Assembly: GCA_977017575.1 (NCBI GenBank)
Contig: CDRNVI010000006.1
Location: 216,444-280,443, forward strand
Source of the DNA: Paramoeba atlantica
Lineage: Eukaryota; Discosea
Direction: 5' to 3'
Length of the DNA stretch: 64,000 nucleotides
The notes under the pieces were generated by a model. That model ran no database searches, was not told where the DNA came from, and worked only from the letters and a program-made list of their open reading frames with translations. Each line of letters opens with the position of its first letter. Position 1 is the first letter of the stretch. Positions 9,053 to 19,765 of the stretch are shown one piece after another. Made by a program: the position numbers and the translations under genes.

Positions 9053-9982
9053 AGCCCCGGTACACGAATAAGTCACCCCCCCCCTATTTTTTTGCATGAA
9101 GGAGCCTAGGGAAGTTATGATGCCACTTTTTCGTTCAGAATTTCGAGATCTACATGTTCCCGCTATTTTTAGCTGCTTTTAAAAAAATGAAAAAAAGCTA
9201 CTTTTCTTGGTCTGACAAGATTTTTTTCTGACAAGAATTTTTTTTCATGGTGAAATCCAGGTACCGTCTTACAAAAGGGGGATAATAATGTTTATCTGAT
9301 GAGAAGATATTTAGTACGAATTATACACATCAAAAGAAGTGAGTTGCCCGAGGAGAAAAGGCCGTCCCCACGCAGAAAAAGCGTTGGGCGCCCAAATGTC
9401 ACGTGTGAGGTGCCATTGGAGTTGGATGGTGTTACCTTGTGGTGCTACTATCCAACATTTCAATCCCAAGTGAAGCTTGTGTAGAAATGTTAAGTAATGC
9501 TCCCTTTCCCCGCAAATTTATTTTTCAGCAAGATGGGGCGGGTGCACACACGACGAAAAGTACGAAAACCTCTTTCTTTACTTCAAAAATTAAATACATA
9601 CCAAATTGGCCGGCAGGTTCTCCTGATCTTAATCCTATTGAGAACGTGTGGGAAATGATTCAGCAACGCGTAAATGAAATGAATCCGTCTTGTACTACCT
9701 CTCTAATTAAGTGCGTAAAGAAGCTTTTAATAATATTCTTGAATCTGAGCTTGACCGTACTGTTTTAAGTTTCGACAGATGCCTGAAATTTTGCAAAAAA
9801 AAATGGTGGCTAAAAAGTAAAAAAGTAGTAATACTAAATTCATATTTTATTGGTTCCCAGATTTATTCTCTATATGATATGCGCAAACAAGCGTCATCGA
9901 GATCTGAAAAATGCAACAAATTAGCCCAAACGGATAAAGTAACCAAATTTTAGAGGGGGGTGACTTATCTTGTCCCGGGGTT
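9053..9982 (+). mobile_element. Tc1/mariner family A, internally deleted copy
   Basis: Inverted ends AGCCCCGGTACACGA..AAGTCACCCCCC (from 9053) and its reverse near 9945-9982, each next to TA (9051-9052, 9983-9984). Inside, on the + strand (about 9439-9770), is only the C-terminal half of a transposase: FIFQQDGAGAHT with the second catalytic aspartate, then WPAGSPDLNPIENVWE with the terminal glutamate. The N-terminal DNA-binding part and the first aspartate are missing and the C-terminus is frameshifted (a second frame runs 9711-9953). The copy is dead. Confidence 0.8.
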
Positions 9983-9984
9983 TA

Positions 9985-10355
9985 TGCCCTGCAGTGGCCA
10001 AAAACGGTCAAAACAAGTTATGTCGCTCTATCTTACTCGTAAATACAGACAAATTCCTAAATAACGTGAAATTTTTCTAGGTAGCACTCTCTGCAGCATG
10101 ACTTCACGAATAAAAAAAATGCAAGAGCTCAGAACCATCATTCGTGTATTCATAAAACATAAATGCACCACTCGTACGGTGAATACCGACCTTCTTATGT
10201 TAAACGGGGGTCCGGTTTAGCATGCCTGTGACCTCGTACCATACGGGGGGGGGGGTATGGTATCGTGACCCAGGGTCGATGGCCTACCCCCCCTTGGTTT
10301 TTCAGGCAGAGAAGGTGTGATGTCGACATCTTCGAGGTGGCCCACGTAGATTATA
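9985..10355. other. Spacer between two Tc1 copies
   Basis: No gene. A hairpin with arms ACCATAC/GTATGGT around a G tract lies at about 10235-10263. Confidence 0.4.
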
Positions 10356-11697
10356 AAAACCCCGCGTCATGAAAAGTGACCCCCCACTTTTTTTCGTACA
10401 AGTGTCCGTTTGAGCTGATTTTTGTTGCATTTTGCAGGTCTCAACACAAAGACTTTGCGCGAGAAGGAATGAAACTAAAAGAAGCGAATACGTATATTTT
10501 ATTGAGGAATTACCATTTTTTCACTTTTTCGCCTTTCAATCTTATACACTCCTTAAGGCGTGAGTCAAAGCTTAAGACCGTTTTGTCTCTCACATTTTGA
10601 GACAAGCGAGACCACGCTTTGCGTACACATCGGATGAGTGAAGGCTTATCCGATGGGGTCTGTTCGTCCACCGCCCCTTGGACCATAGACCAGACGTTTT
10701 CTATTGGGGAAAGATCTGGTGAGTTGGGGGGCCAATTTTTCAGAAGTTCACTCATTGCGCTTTCAATGTACTCCTTTGAGGCACGAGCAGTGTGTGCCGT
10801 TGCCCCATCTTGCTGAAAAATACGATTAGGGGGGAAATCTACCTCTTTTAATGTTTCTATGTACGTCTCACTTGTAATAGATGTGTCATTTTGTAGAATT
10901 ACCAAGTACCTCCACCCCACCCCTACAGCACCCCAAACTTGGCATCTTGGTGCCCAACGTACTTTTTGACGCGGGGCTGCTTTTTGACCGCGCCTTACCC
11001 ACATTTTTCTTCTGCCATCATTCGTATCAAATATTTTTTGAAAGATATTACTATTTTCTGTAAAGATGACACGGGAAGTATACATATTGTAATTCAACGC
11101 AAATTGAACTCTTTTTACTTTTTGTCGTTCGGTAAGCCCTTGGCATAGCGGTCGAGCGGCATAACTGTAATCCGGGGATGATAAGTCTCTCTGTACAGTT
11201 CTTTTTGAAACTTGTATATTCTTTTTCTTCAATTGGGCTGCTATGCGCCTTGATGAATTGAGTCTCGGTACTCCAGCGGGGTCAAGAGGGGTTATTATCT
11301 TCTCAATTTTCGTTTTACGAGTTTTCATTATTTTTTTTCGCTCAGGACTCAAAGTGTATACTGGGGTAATTTTTTTTTCGTTCAAATATTTTTTAACTAT
11401 CCTTCTAGAAACGTTGAAATCACGGGCTAGCTCTTTTATTGGTACTCCTTGTCCGTGCCTCATCTTTAAAAGAACCTTTCCACTAGAAGTCAGCCCCCCT
11501 CTTGGGAGTCTATATGGTGATTTTGGCATTTTTGAAAAAAAAAGTTAAAAAAAATTTACTGAATTTTAAAGTTTTAAAATGAGCTAAAAACAGCGGGAAC
11601 GTACAGATCTCAAAATTTTGAACGACAACGTGGTATGATAACCCCCCACGACCCCCTGTGCTAAAAATAAGGGGGGGTCACTTATTGACGCGGGGGT
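10356..11697 (-). mobile_element. Tc1/mariner family A, near full-length copy
   Basis: Ends AAAACCCCGCGTCATGAAAAGTGACCCCCC (left) and the reverse of ACCCCCGCGTCAATAAGTGACCCCCC (right), each beside TA. The right end goes on with TTTGAGATCTGTACGTTCCCG-like sequence seen in the other family A copies. The element holds one long minus-strand frame (10510-11529). The two ends have drifted from each other, so it is not newly arrived. Confidence 0.8.
10510..11529 (-). CDS. Tc1/mariner transposase, 339 aa, open frame
   Basis: Full-length for the family. Residues 14-50 form the paired-like helix-turn-helix (GVPIKELARDFNVSRRIVKKYL), with a second HTH before residue 130. The catalytic core shows VIFTENS at the place of the first acidic motif, FQQDGATAHT for the second and WPPNSPDLSPIENVW for the third, with 35 residues between the second aspartate and the glutamate. 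The first motif normally reads (S/T)DE; here the expected aspartate is replaced (TEN), so the enzyme may be inactive although the frame is open. It starts at an ATG at 11529. Cut-and-paste transposition into TA is the known role of the family. Confidence 0.85.
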   Translation of the reverse strand: MPKSPYRLPRGGLTSSGKVLLKMRHGQGVPIKELARDFNVSRRIVKKYLNEKKITPVYTLSPERKKIMKTRKTKIEKIITPLDPAGVPRLNSSRRIAAQLKKKNIQVSKRTVQRDLSSPDYSYAARPLCQGLTERQKVKRVQFALNYNMYTSRVIFTENSNIFQKIFDTNDGRRKMWVRRGQKAAPRQKVRWAPRCQVWGAVGVGWRYLVILQNDTSITSETYIETLKEVDFPPNRIFQQDGATAHTARASKEYIESAMSELLKNWPPNSPDLSPIENVWSMVQGAVDEQTPSDKPSLIRCVRKAWSRLSQNVRDKTVLSFDSRLKECIRLKGEKVKKW

Positions 11698-11970
11698 TAA
11701 CTTTATAGGGCATTATTCTTTTGTTTTCTTTGTTATTTATGGCGTTTTTTTCACTTCTATGATTTTTACCTGTGATATTATTAATCACTACTGGTAACTT
11801 TTGCTGGTAGTCATTAGTGAACTGTTCTTTCAAGAAGATCATTGTTCCCGAAGGAGAAGCTACAAACGTTCTCTGTATAAAAGAATTCAATACCTTTTTT
11901 GGAGTTTAGATGTGTTTTAGATTATGTCGGATTTTTCGGTCAGTGTAACTTAATATGGTCCTGTACTTAT
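11698..11970. other. Intergenic, 5' region of the PrimPol gene
   Basis: No gene. GGATTTTTCGGTCAG at 11930-11944 could be a pyrimidine tract plus AG acceptor for trans-splicing just ahead of the ATG at 11971. This is inference. Confidence 0.35.
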
Positions 11971-13389
11971 ATGACTGATGGAGTCGAAGTGTTCTTTCGA
12001 CAATCAGAAGCACTGGAATGGCGACACCATATGTCGCGGAAGAGAGGGTTAAATGATACACAATCTTCAAATACTCTGTTTGTATTCGGTGTTGAGAGGC
12101 CCTCCAGAGGTTCGAGCCAGCCAATATCAGACAATGCAGATCTGCGTACTTTCTCATGGAAGTTAGATAATTCTGGAGCAACCAAAACGAAGGGAGATCG
12201 TTACTTTATAGTGGGCACGGTGCGTGCGATTTGGGAAAGAATTAAAGCTGAGGAACCCCTTCATCGTCACTATTATGAATTGATAGAAGAAGGAACACCT
12301 TGTCACCCTTATTTTGACTTAGAATGTCACGAACGCTCCGCGCCTCCACTCAACAATATAGTGTCTGCACTGCGGGATGCTATAAACTGTAGTGGTATTT
12401 TTCCCATGTGGGGACACGATGCCCGCCGTAGTATTGTATCATCACAAGACCTATTCGTGCTTCAGAGTCTTCCAATTGTGAAAGAAAAATTTTCACTGCA
12501 TGTTATAGTACGATTGCCGACTTCCTTGACGAACGGATTTCACTGCGTTTTTCCTAATAATATGGAGTTAGGACTCTGGATTAAGAGTTTTATATGCCCA
12601 TACATGCGTGCAGCACTGGGCGTTGATCTGATAGACACGTCAGTTTACAGTAGGAACAGGACATTTCGTAGCCCATGGTGCTGTAAAAAGGATAAAAATA
12701 GTACTTTAGTGCCGATTTATGCGAACGTTGTTCAATCAAATTCGACATCACTTGCAGAGGAATGCGCTCCTACCGGGCTTTGGGATGCTTATGAGGTATT
12801 TCACCGTGGATTGATCACTGATCAATCCGATACAATTTTACTCCCTGCGCATTTCACTAAGCACTTCTCTGACACAGACTCGAAAAAACATCCTGCTGAA
12901 CACCGAGTGTATGCTCCTCTGCGGCCAAAGGCTTCTTTTTCAAAAATAATCAAACCGTTAAGCGAGGACCTCCTTCATAGTTTGGGAATTTCTTCTGCTA
13001 ATGTTTCGCTTCTACCAGCAGGCCTGGCTGAAAGCGTCATAGACAATGTAGTTAGTGCCCTGCAAAAGGGAGATCATCCCAAGCATCTTCATTCGAATTG
13101 CTTTCATCCAGAGTTGGATAGGTACATTCTTACATGTGTTGACGATTTTCGATCCTGTATATGGAATATACAAGCATTCACAGTGTATTACGCTTTGAAA
13201 AACTCTAGGTACTGTATCAATGTCGGCAGAGAGCATAAAAGCAATGGCACGTATGTATCCATTCATCTCATACGTCGAACTATGAGTCAGCGGTGCTATG
13301 ACGACGCATGCAAGACCTTTCGAGGACCTGAAGTACCAATCCCTCATGAAATTCAAGGATGTATTTGGTACAACTTAATTGATAAGTAA
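11971..13389 (+). CDS. PrimPol-type primase-polymerase
   Basis: 472 residues from the first ATG (11971); the frame is open further upstream but without ATG. The AEP primase-polymerase core is clear: PYFDLE (motif I, DxE, about residue 113), SLHVIVRLP (motif II, SxH, about 175) and IDTSVYSRNRTFRS (motif III, about 222), very close to animal PrimPol. The C-terminal zinc-binding element follows with the family spacing: YCINVGREHKSNGT, then RCYDDACKTF (about 412-450), giving the C-H-C-C set. PrimPol re-primes stalled forks and tolerates lesions in nucleus and mitochondria; trypanosomes have PrimPol-like proteins PPL1 and PPL2. First gene of a long + strand cluster. Confidence 0.93.
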   Translation: MTDGVEVFFRQSEALEWRHHMSRKRGLNDTQSSNTLFVFGVERPSRGSSQPISDNADLRTFSWKLDNSGATKTKGDRYFIVGTVRAIWERIKAEEPLHRHYYELIEEGTPCHPYFDLECHERSAPPLNNIVSALRDAINCSGIFPMWGHDARRSIVSSQDLFVLQSLPIVKEKFSLHVIVRLPTSLTNGFHCVFPNNMELGLWIKSFICPYMRAALGVDLIDTSVYSRNRTFRSPWCCKKDKNSTLVPIYANVVQSNSTSLAEECAPTGLWDAYEVFHRGLITDQSDTILLPAHFTKHFSDTDSKKHPAEHRVYAPLRPKASFSKIIKPLSEDLLHSLGISSANVSLLPAGLAESVIDNVVSALQKGDHPKHLHSNCFHPELDRYILTCVDDFRSCIWNIQAFTVYYALKNSRYCINVGREHKSNGTYVSIHLIRRTMSQRCYDDACKTFRGPEVPIPHEIQGCIWYNLIDK

Positions 13390-13702
13390 TGGACCAAAAA
13401 GATTATCTGTAAATTGTTTACCAAATATGGTATGAGAGATATAAAGTTTTGCAGTACCATTTTTGATGCTACGTTTAGCATCACCATAGGATACTCCTTG
13501 TATTTAGCCTTCAATGCTTTCAGCACCAAGGGGAATTCGAGACGATGCTTAGAGTAATAAAAATTGTTTTCCTACTCACTTTAAGAAGTGTACAAAAAAT
13601 AAATCTAAATAGTCTAAATAATCTTCCTCTAAAAATCTCAATATCGTTTTTAACTATTTCAAGCTCTTCACAGCTATCATAGAACAGTGGGTGGTAGAAC
13701 CA
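13390..13702. other. Intergenic, no gene seen
   Basis: 313 bp of AT-rich spacer between PrimPol and the PPR gene. AACTATTTCAAGCTCTTCACAG before the start resembles a pyrimidine-rich acceptor region. Confidence 0.35.
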
Positions 13703-15898
13703 ATGCCTGCATTTCGTCGTAGCACCGCCTACTTGAATCGATTTACAAAATTGGTCGTTGACAGGAATTATATTTGTCCAAAGACTTTACGGCCATGGCG
13801 CGATGATTCGGCAGATGGGAAACCTGCAGTAAGCGACGAAGACCAAGAAGCATATAATTTTTTGCACCGTAGTCCACACCGTCATAGTGATCTCGGGGGA
13901 TACGGAGAGGATTTCGGATTTCATTATGTACCACGCGTGTGGGTAGATCCCGATTCGCCGCATATTACTCCATATTTTAATCGCTGGATTAAATGTGCTA
14001 ATTTGAGAGAGGCTCGCTATTCGCACCATCGTCGGTTTTTACATGCAGTTGACGTTGAGAAACTTATACGGCATGGACGTCTGCTTCCTATGCCTCATCG
14101 TCTGTTGAATGATTACTTGATGTGTCGTATTCCTCTAACGGATCGTGATTTAGCTGCTATCTTTCGTTACGCCCGTTCTATACTCATCCGCCAAGGCAGC
14201 GATCAGTACTATCCTCACGTGGAGGAAATGTTCGAACGAGTGTTAGCTACGATGGTCCCACCAGTTGAAATTGGTGCCCATACCCACGCTGCTTTAATAC
14301 GCTGTTGTGCTAGCATTGGAAGGTGGAAGGAAGGCTATGAATGGTTTCGTAATCGCATAGCTGACTACGATATAACGGAGAATAGTGAGTTGTATGACGC
14401 TATTTTAGAATTATGCGAGACATGTGAAGAACACGAAACAGCGTGGCTCGAGTTTGAAAAGCTGTTAAAACTAGGTGTAAGAGTGCCATCCGTCACTTTA
14501 TGTCGTATGATTCGCATTGCGGCAGAGCAAAGAAAGTGGGAGCTTGGGAACGAGGTGTGGGACCTTTTCGAATTCTTTGATGAGAAAAGAGACGCTCCAG
14601 CTTATGCTTCTTATTTGACTTTGGCAAGTGAATGTCCTGGCCACTGTGAACGTGCACTAGGCGTGTTTGCTGAGCTCCGAACTCTCAATCTTATTCCCAC
14701 AATTGAAATGGCGCACAGTGTAATGTACACTCTTTGCAAAACTCCGGGATACATGGAACTGGCACGTTCGCTCATGAATGATCTTTTATCAACTGACCAG
14801 CAAACGAATCGAGGACTCCTTCCGGATTACCGAACAGTTACTTACATGATGATGGGATGCGCCGTGAATTCCGACATGCAGTTGGCAATGGAGATATACA
14901 ATCTCGTTCTGGGTCCAGACTACAAAGTTCGTTCGATACAAATTTTGCCGGAAGCTGTATTTCATATGCTGCGAGCGATTTTTAGGGGACTAATTGAGAG
15001 TGAACTGCAATCACTCGATGGTGGCTTACAAAAAGCATTACCCTTCACTTTAATACGTGAATTCGTGGACAGCAGCATCCGCCACGTTCGCAAAGTATAT
15101 CCTCGTTCAAACTATGAGGAATGGATCCTCACTGAGCATGTGGCCATACTTTCTCAGCTAGGTGACTTTTCGCGAATTTTGAGTATTCTAAAATTTTTTG
15201 CCGGTTCAAATTTCGAGGTGAACATGCGAATCTATTTTTTTCTTTTGTATTCACTTATAGAGCCGTTTAGACGATGTTCATTACTGAAGTCATTGGAGCA
15301 CCATTATTCAAACCACATAGCTCCGTCGACTCTGAACACGAACGAACAAAATTTCTCAAAGTTGCGTTCACGAGGGAAAAAGTTAAGCAATTCTGACTCT
15401 CTTAAAAGAGCTGATGCTGAGTTTGAGTTAGCTAACGCTTTACATAATAAAATAATGTGCGTGCTGGACATGGCTCTCTTAAAGAGGGTTCCTATTAGTA
15501 GATGTAATTGCATTTCAGAAGCCTATGGTATTCTCCGCAGTCTTTATACTAAGGAATGTCGCACCGCACCGCAGCAATTGCAACCAATGGCTCGAAGCCT
15601 GGATGCCACGTGGGAAGGTATTAATAGGCTTACAGTGGATACTGTGCCAGAAGAAACTGCTGTAGCTTCAGATATGTCCCACACCACTACACCTTCGAAT
15701 GATAAAAGCGCGACGTTCGATGCCACCAAAGACGATCTTTTCGATGACCCTCTGTGGGGAATTGACCCAGCTCTACCCTTGCATCCAAGGCATGCAAAAT
15801 ATGTGAAGTCTAACTTCCACTTTTCACGAGAGGAGAAGGGTTTGCAGAAGCTTGGTCAAGGGTACAAAGCTCCGAAACATATTCCAATGGATGCCTAG
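13703..15898 (+). CDS. Pentatricopeptide repeat (PPR)-like protein
   Basis: 731 residues from the first ATG (13703). From about residue 185 to 560 the sequence is a run of paired helices with PPR-like spacing, for example HAALIRCCASIGRWKEGYEWF, YDAILELCETCEEHETAWLEF, LCRMIRIAAEQRKWELGNEVW and YASYLTLASECPGHCERALGVF, each about 35 residues apart. PPR proteins bind organellar RNA, and kinetoplastids have many in mitoribosomes and RNA processing complexes. The basic N-terminus (FRRSTAYLNRFTKLV) could be a mitochondrial presequence. The long C-terminal tail has no motif I recognise. The exact role is unknown. Confidence 0.75.
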   Translation: MPAFRRSTAYLNRFTKLVVDRNYICPKTLRPWRDDSADGKPAVSDEDQEAYNFLHRSPHRHSDLGGYGEDFGFHYVPRVWVDPDSPHITPYFNRWIKCANLREARYSHHRRFLHAVDVEKLIRHGRLLPMPHRLLNDYLMCRIPLTDRDLAAIFRYARSILIRQGSDQYYPHVEEMFERVLATMVPPVEIGAHTHAALIRCCASIGRWKEGYEWFRNRIADYDITENSELYDAILELCETCEEHETAWLEFEKLLKLGVRVPSVTLCRMIRIAAEQRKWELGNEVWDLFEFFDEKRDAPAYASYLTLASECPGHCERALGVFAELRTLNLIPTIEMAHSVMYTLCKTPGYMELARSLMNDLLSTDQQTNRGLLPDYRTVTYMMMGCAVNSDMQLAMEIYNLVLGPDYKVRSIQILPEAVFHMLRAIFRGLIESELQSLDGGLQKALPFTLIREFVDSSIRHVRKVYPRSNYEEWILTEHVAILSQLGDFSRILSILKFFAGSNFEVNMRIYFFLLYSLIEPFRRCSLLKSLEHHYSNHIAPSTLNTNEQNFSKLRSRGKKLSNSDSLKRADAEFELANALHNKIMCVLDMALLKRVPISRCNCISEAYGILRSLYTKECRTAPQQLQPMARSLDATWEGINRLTVDTVPEETAVASDMSHTTTPSNDKSATFDATKDDLFDDPLWGIDPALPLHPRHAKYVKSNFHFSREEKGLQKLGQGYKAPKHIPMDA

Positions 15899-16085
15899 GT
15901 GCACCGTCAGACCTTGGGAAACATTTCCGGGTCATAAAACAAAGTCTTGGAGTTGATGTTACATTCACTTCGGTAGAATAATTGACATTTCGTTATTTTT
16001 TAGTCTCAAAAAATTCATTTTCACTATTCTAAAGACTACGTGTACTACTTTTAGAGACCAGAAAGTAAGATTTCTCCCTGTAAGA

Positions 16086-17156
16086 ATGTTTCAAATAATG
16101 ACGACGCAGATTGCGGCGCTGATTGTTGTATTCTGGGCAAGTATTCACTCGAACTCTCACGTTTCCAGCAGCGTCATCGTGAGAGCCATTGTTTTGGCCG
16201 CAGAACCAAACGTGACAATTGGTCAAACTCTAGAGCAGAAGGGAAAATCTGAAATATTTGAAACGGTCAGGAATCCATCTGGAGACATGCAATACCATTC
16301 CTTGGAATTCTATTCTCAGCGATATGGAATGACTTCTACGTGGTGCCTATTGATTCTTATCCTATCGTTACTCCTTGTATTTCCTTACCTCTGGCTTCGT
16401 TTTCTCTACCAAGTCCGGCAGCCGAAACTTGTCCTTGTCGGTCCGTGTGGATCGGGAAAAACGGCTCTGTTCCAAAATCTTGCCGGTCTGGAAATCCTTC
16501 CCACGCACACCTCTTACAAGCCTAATGAAGGCACTTTGGAAAAAAGGAGCCTAGCTGTTCCGTTATCCAAATCCTCAATAAAGGATTTCAAACTTGTCGA
16601 TGTGCCTGGCCACCCACGCATGCGACATCTCGCGGAGCGTGAGATCACGGGAGGCAACGAGGGCACCTGTGCTCGTGCTGTTGTGTTCGTTCTGGATGGT
16701 GTGAGTCTTGCGGAATCGGAGGGGATGGCTGAAATTGCGTCGTACTTATCAGACGTCACGCGATGGATGCAACAAGCACAGAAAAACGCCCCAGTTTCCC
16801 TTTTTATTGCCTTTAATAAAGCGGATGATGTCATGTGCCCCCGAGCATCGTTCGCGAAAGAAAGGATTATGCGCGAGATGTCGCGTGTGGCCTCCACGCC
16901 GAGTATTGCTAATATTTCACACATTAAGGAGAGGAGGCAAAATGCGTTGGCAAGAATATTAGCAAAGTGTGGTCTGAAAAGGAAACGCTTCGAGGCAATG
17001 GAGGATACGGCGTTAGTGTCATGTACTAGTTTTCTAGAAAATACTAAAGTTGATTGGGGTCTGACGAGTTCCCAGGATAACAAAAGTGCAGACTCGCCTT
17101 GCACTGGAAATACGGAATTGAATTCAGAATTCTACAAGTGGATACAATCTCTTTAG
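16086..17156 (+). CDS. SRPRB: Signal recognition particle receptor subunit beta
   Basis: 356 residues. A hydrophobic N-terminal segment is followed by a strong membrane anchor at about 85-108 (WCLLILILSLLLVFPYLWLRFLY) and then an Arf-like small GTPase domain: G1 GPCGSGKTALF (about 118), G3 DVPGHPRMR (about 172) and G4 NKAD (about 243). The order anchor-then-GTPase and the GHPRMR switch II are typical of SR beta, which holds SR alpha at the ER membrane for co-translational targeting. An extra hydrophobic segment at the N-terminus is unusual, since most SR beta have one anchor; the true start could be the later methionine of MTSTWC. A + strand neighbour, TRAP alpha at 28.9 kb, also serves the translocon. 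Confidence 0.88.
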   Translation: MFQIMTTQIAALIVVFWASIHSNSHVSSSVIVRAIVLAAEPNVTIGQTLEQKGKSEIFETVRNPSGDMQYHSLEFYSQRYGMTSTWCLLILILSLLLVFPYLWLRFLYQVRQPKLVLVGPCGSGKTALFQNLAGLEILPTHTSYKPNEGTLEKRSLAVPLSKSSIKDFKLVDVPGHPRMRHLAEREITGGNEGTCARAVVFVLDGVSLAESEGMAEIASYLSDVTRWMQQAQKNAPVSLFIAFNKADDVMCPRASFAKERIMREMSRVASTPSIANISHIKERRQNALARILAKCGLKRKRFEAMEDTALVSCTSFLENTKVDWGLTSSQDNKSADSPCTGNTELNSEFYKWIQSL

Positions 17157-17427
17157 ATTTCATGTTTTGACAGATCTTCCTTGATGCCTTTAGATGTTTA
17201 TGACACGTATGCGGCGGAACTTTTCCAGTTTCCCATTTCTCTTCACAACTTCAGACTCAACGAAACGGAGGGTGTAAGAGGGTGTAACTACACTGTATTT
17301 GTGTCTACTATGTACTTGTTTCATGTATAAGATAACGTATTTCGTTTAATGATGATTTAACATAGAGATTTAACACACCTCGACGCATTAGGAATCATAG
17401 ACTCTCAACCATTATTGTTTTTCTCTG

Positions 17428-19482
17428 ATGAAGAAAAGCAAGACCCCGCACCCTTTTCGTTCACGAGCCCAAACGCTTTGCAAAGCAGAGCTACCTGTCA
17501 CATCTGTTCCAGAATTGAAAAGCGCTTGGCAAGCTACCCAGTTGGAAGACTTCTTCCAAACTGCAGCCGAAAATGAAAAGGACTTTGCTGCACTCAGACA
17601 TCCTCAATTAGTTAACGCCTCTAAGATTGAACACACAGAATCTCACCATGATACAGTACCGGACTCCCATGGCGTATATTTACCTATTCCTCGTCGCCCA
17701 TCCTGGAGGTACGATGAAACAAAAGCAGAATTGGAGGTGAGAGAAAGAGATTACTTTCTTACATGGCGCAGAGAGGTGAATTCAATGGAACAAAAACTAC
17801 GCCCTTTGGTAGTGAGTCCATATGAAAAGAATTTAGAGGTATGGCGTCAACTCTGGCGTGTTGCAGAGCGCAGTAGTCTGATACTGCAAATAGTGGACGC
17901 ACGAAATCCGCTTGGCTTCCGCTGTCTGGATTTGGAAAAATATGTTGTCGAGAGTAACCGGCTCTGTGTATTGGTGCTCAATAAAGCAGATTTGCTGACC
18001 TCTGAACAGCGGGAGCAATGGGCGAAATACTTCACGCGGGACGGTATTCCTTTTCTTTTTTTCAGTGCTATTGAGGACGGCGTTTCAAATGTAGAACCCG
18101 AATTGGTAGTCAATCACAAGGTTTCAGAGTTGAGTGCAGATAAGAACTCGGCCGGTACGTCATCCATTTCTACTGGAGAAAAGCGATGTTCTAGAAGACG
18201 CCACCACAAATCGAGTAGTATCGGTACTCTGCCCCCCTGGGTGAACTCTATGGCGGCTTCCGGAGGTGATTTATCCCTTATTCGACACTCTTTGCAATCG
18301 CTTGCAGGGGGCAATGTGGATGAAGCTGACAGAGCCCGTAACTTGACAGTAACAGAGCACAACAGAACGACGAGAGCTAAATCGTTTTTGGAGGAGAATC
18401 CTGCCATTTCATGCAGTGAACAGCTTGCGCATGCAGTATTTAATTCCTCACGGATCTTCACTCCGAAAGATTTGGTTGACACTCTTCTTGTATTTTATGA
18501 ATTGTGGAAGGTGGAGTCGTGCTCTAACGATGGTGACGGTCAGACTGTCTTTGAGTCAACGTCGTGTAACAAAGATGGCAGTTCATCCAATTTTACTAAC
18601 GCACTGCACGTAGGTCTTGTGGGCTATCCGAATGTGGGTAAAAGTAGTGTGCTAAATTTCTTACAAGGGAAAAAGCGCGTCACAGTCAGTCATACTCCTG
18701 GCAAAACGAAACACTTACAAACATTGTACTTGGAGTATGAGAGACGTCTTGTGCTTGTCGATTGTCCTGGTCTCGTGTTTCCCGTGGTAGGGAAGACAGA
18801 AGAAGAGATGACTTGTGACGGAATTCTTCCCGTAGCTACTATGAGAGACTACGCAGCTACTGTGGAGGTTGTCTGTGGACGAGTACCACAAGATGTACTT
18901 GAGCGTCGGTACGGTGTGGATTTGACCAGTGAATGGAATGAGCCGAATCTATCTCTAGGCGAACGCCTTATGGATGCTCTAGCAGTATGTCGTGGTTACG
19001 TGGGAAAAACGAGTACCCCGAACAGGTCGCGAGCCGCACTTTTAATTCTTAGAGACTATCTGAACGGTCGCATTTTATATGTGCACTTACCTCCGGGCAC
19101 GACCTCTGAGAAGTCTTTAAGACACCGATCTGTTGATGCGGAGGTAGGATGCGACTCTTCGGATGAGTGGTCATCTGTTACTTCTCTTGATATACCTTTA
19201 GAACGCGAAGAAAATGTTGTCAATGAAAAGCACTTACGGGAATGCTCGGGTCAAAGCAAGAATCCTTTTGCTTGCGAAGCGTCGAGAACTAGTGTAGAAA
19301 GCAATTGTCCTGATGAGGAATGTCTCGAAGTTGACGCCTCGGACGAAATTTTGATATCAAAACCGGAAGAATTTGTTGATCACCCGCGCGAAGGTCATCG
19401 AAGAGGCCAAAGTAAAGCATCTGCTCGCCGTGCGCAGAAAAAGATCGACAAATCAATGCAGAAAACGTTCTTGCTTCAGTAG
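17428..19482 (+). CDS. LSG1: Large subunit GTPase 1 (60S nuclear export adaptor release)
   Basis: 684 residues with a circularly permuted GTPase: G4 NKADL (about 184) precedes G1 GYPNVGKSSVLNF (about 398) and G3 DCPGL (about 445). The N-terminal LEDFFQTAAENEKDF and the RREVNSMEQKL region before the GTPase are typical of LSG1, which releases NMD3 from cytoplasmic pre-60S subunits. After the GTPase comes the helical domain with an RD(Y)LNGRILY stretch. The insertion between G4 and G1 (about 200-380) is acidic and variable, as in the family. The basic C-terminus (RRGQSKASARRAQKKIDK) also fits. Confidence 0.92.
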   Translation: MKKSKTPHPFRSRAQTLCKAELPVTSVPELKSAWQATQLEDFFQTAAENEKDFAALRHPQLVNASKIEHTESHHDTVPDSHGVYLPIPRRPSWRYDETKAELEVRERDYFLTWRREVNSMEQKLRPLVVSPYEKNLEVWRQLWRVAERSSLILQIVDARNPLGFRCLDLEKYVVESNRLCVLVLNKADLLTSEQREQWAKYFTRDGIPFLFFSAIEDGVSNVEPELVVNHKVSELSADKNSAGTSSISTGEKRCSRRRHHKSSSIGTLPPWVNSMAASGGDLSLIRHSLQSLAGGNVDEADRARNLTVTEHNRTTRAKSFLEENPAISCSEQLAHAVFNSSRIFTPKDLVDTLLVFYELWKVESCSNDGDGQTVFESTSCNKDGSSSNFTNALHVGLVGYPNVGKSSVLNFLQGKKRVTVSHTPGKTKHLQTLYLEYERRLVLVDCPGLVFPVVGKTEEEMTCDGILPVATMRDYAATVEVVCGRVPQDVLERRYGVDLTSEWNEPNLSLGERLMDALAVCRGYVGKTSTPNRSRAALLILRDYLNGRILYVHLPPGTTSEKSLRHRSVDAEVGCDSSDEWSSVTSLDIPLEREENVVNEKHLRECSGQSKNPFACEASRTSVESNCPDEECLEVDASDEILISKPEEFVDHPREGHRRGQSKASARRAQKKIDKSMQKTFLLQ

Positions 19483-19765
19483 TGAAACTGAACCAGAAGT
19501 CCACATATATTTTTTCGTTCACGAGCATCGTTTCTGTGATCATCTATAACATGGAAAGCCTGCCCTTTTTCTTTTTTCATTTCCTTTTCCTTTTCATTTC
19601 AAAACATTTGTGCACTTTTTGTTACTCTTTTCATCCCTACCCCCCACACTTTCATCTCCTCAAAACCATCTCCCCTATAAAATTAAACCCTCACCCCTCT
19701 CCCCACCCCCCTCCTTTTTTACCCCCTTTACCACCCTCCCCTTTCCTTCTCTCCCCTTCCCTCCC

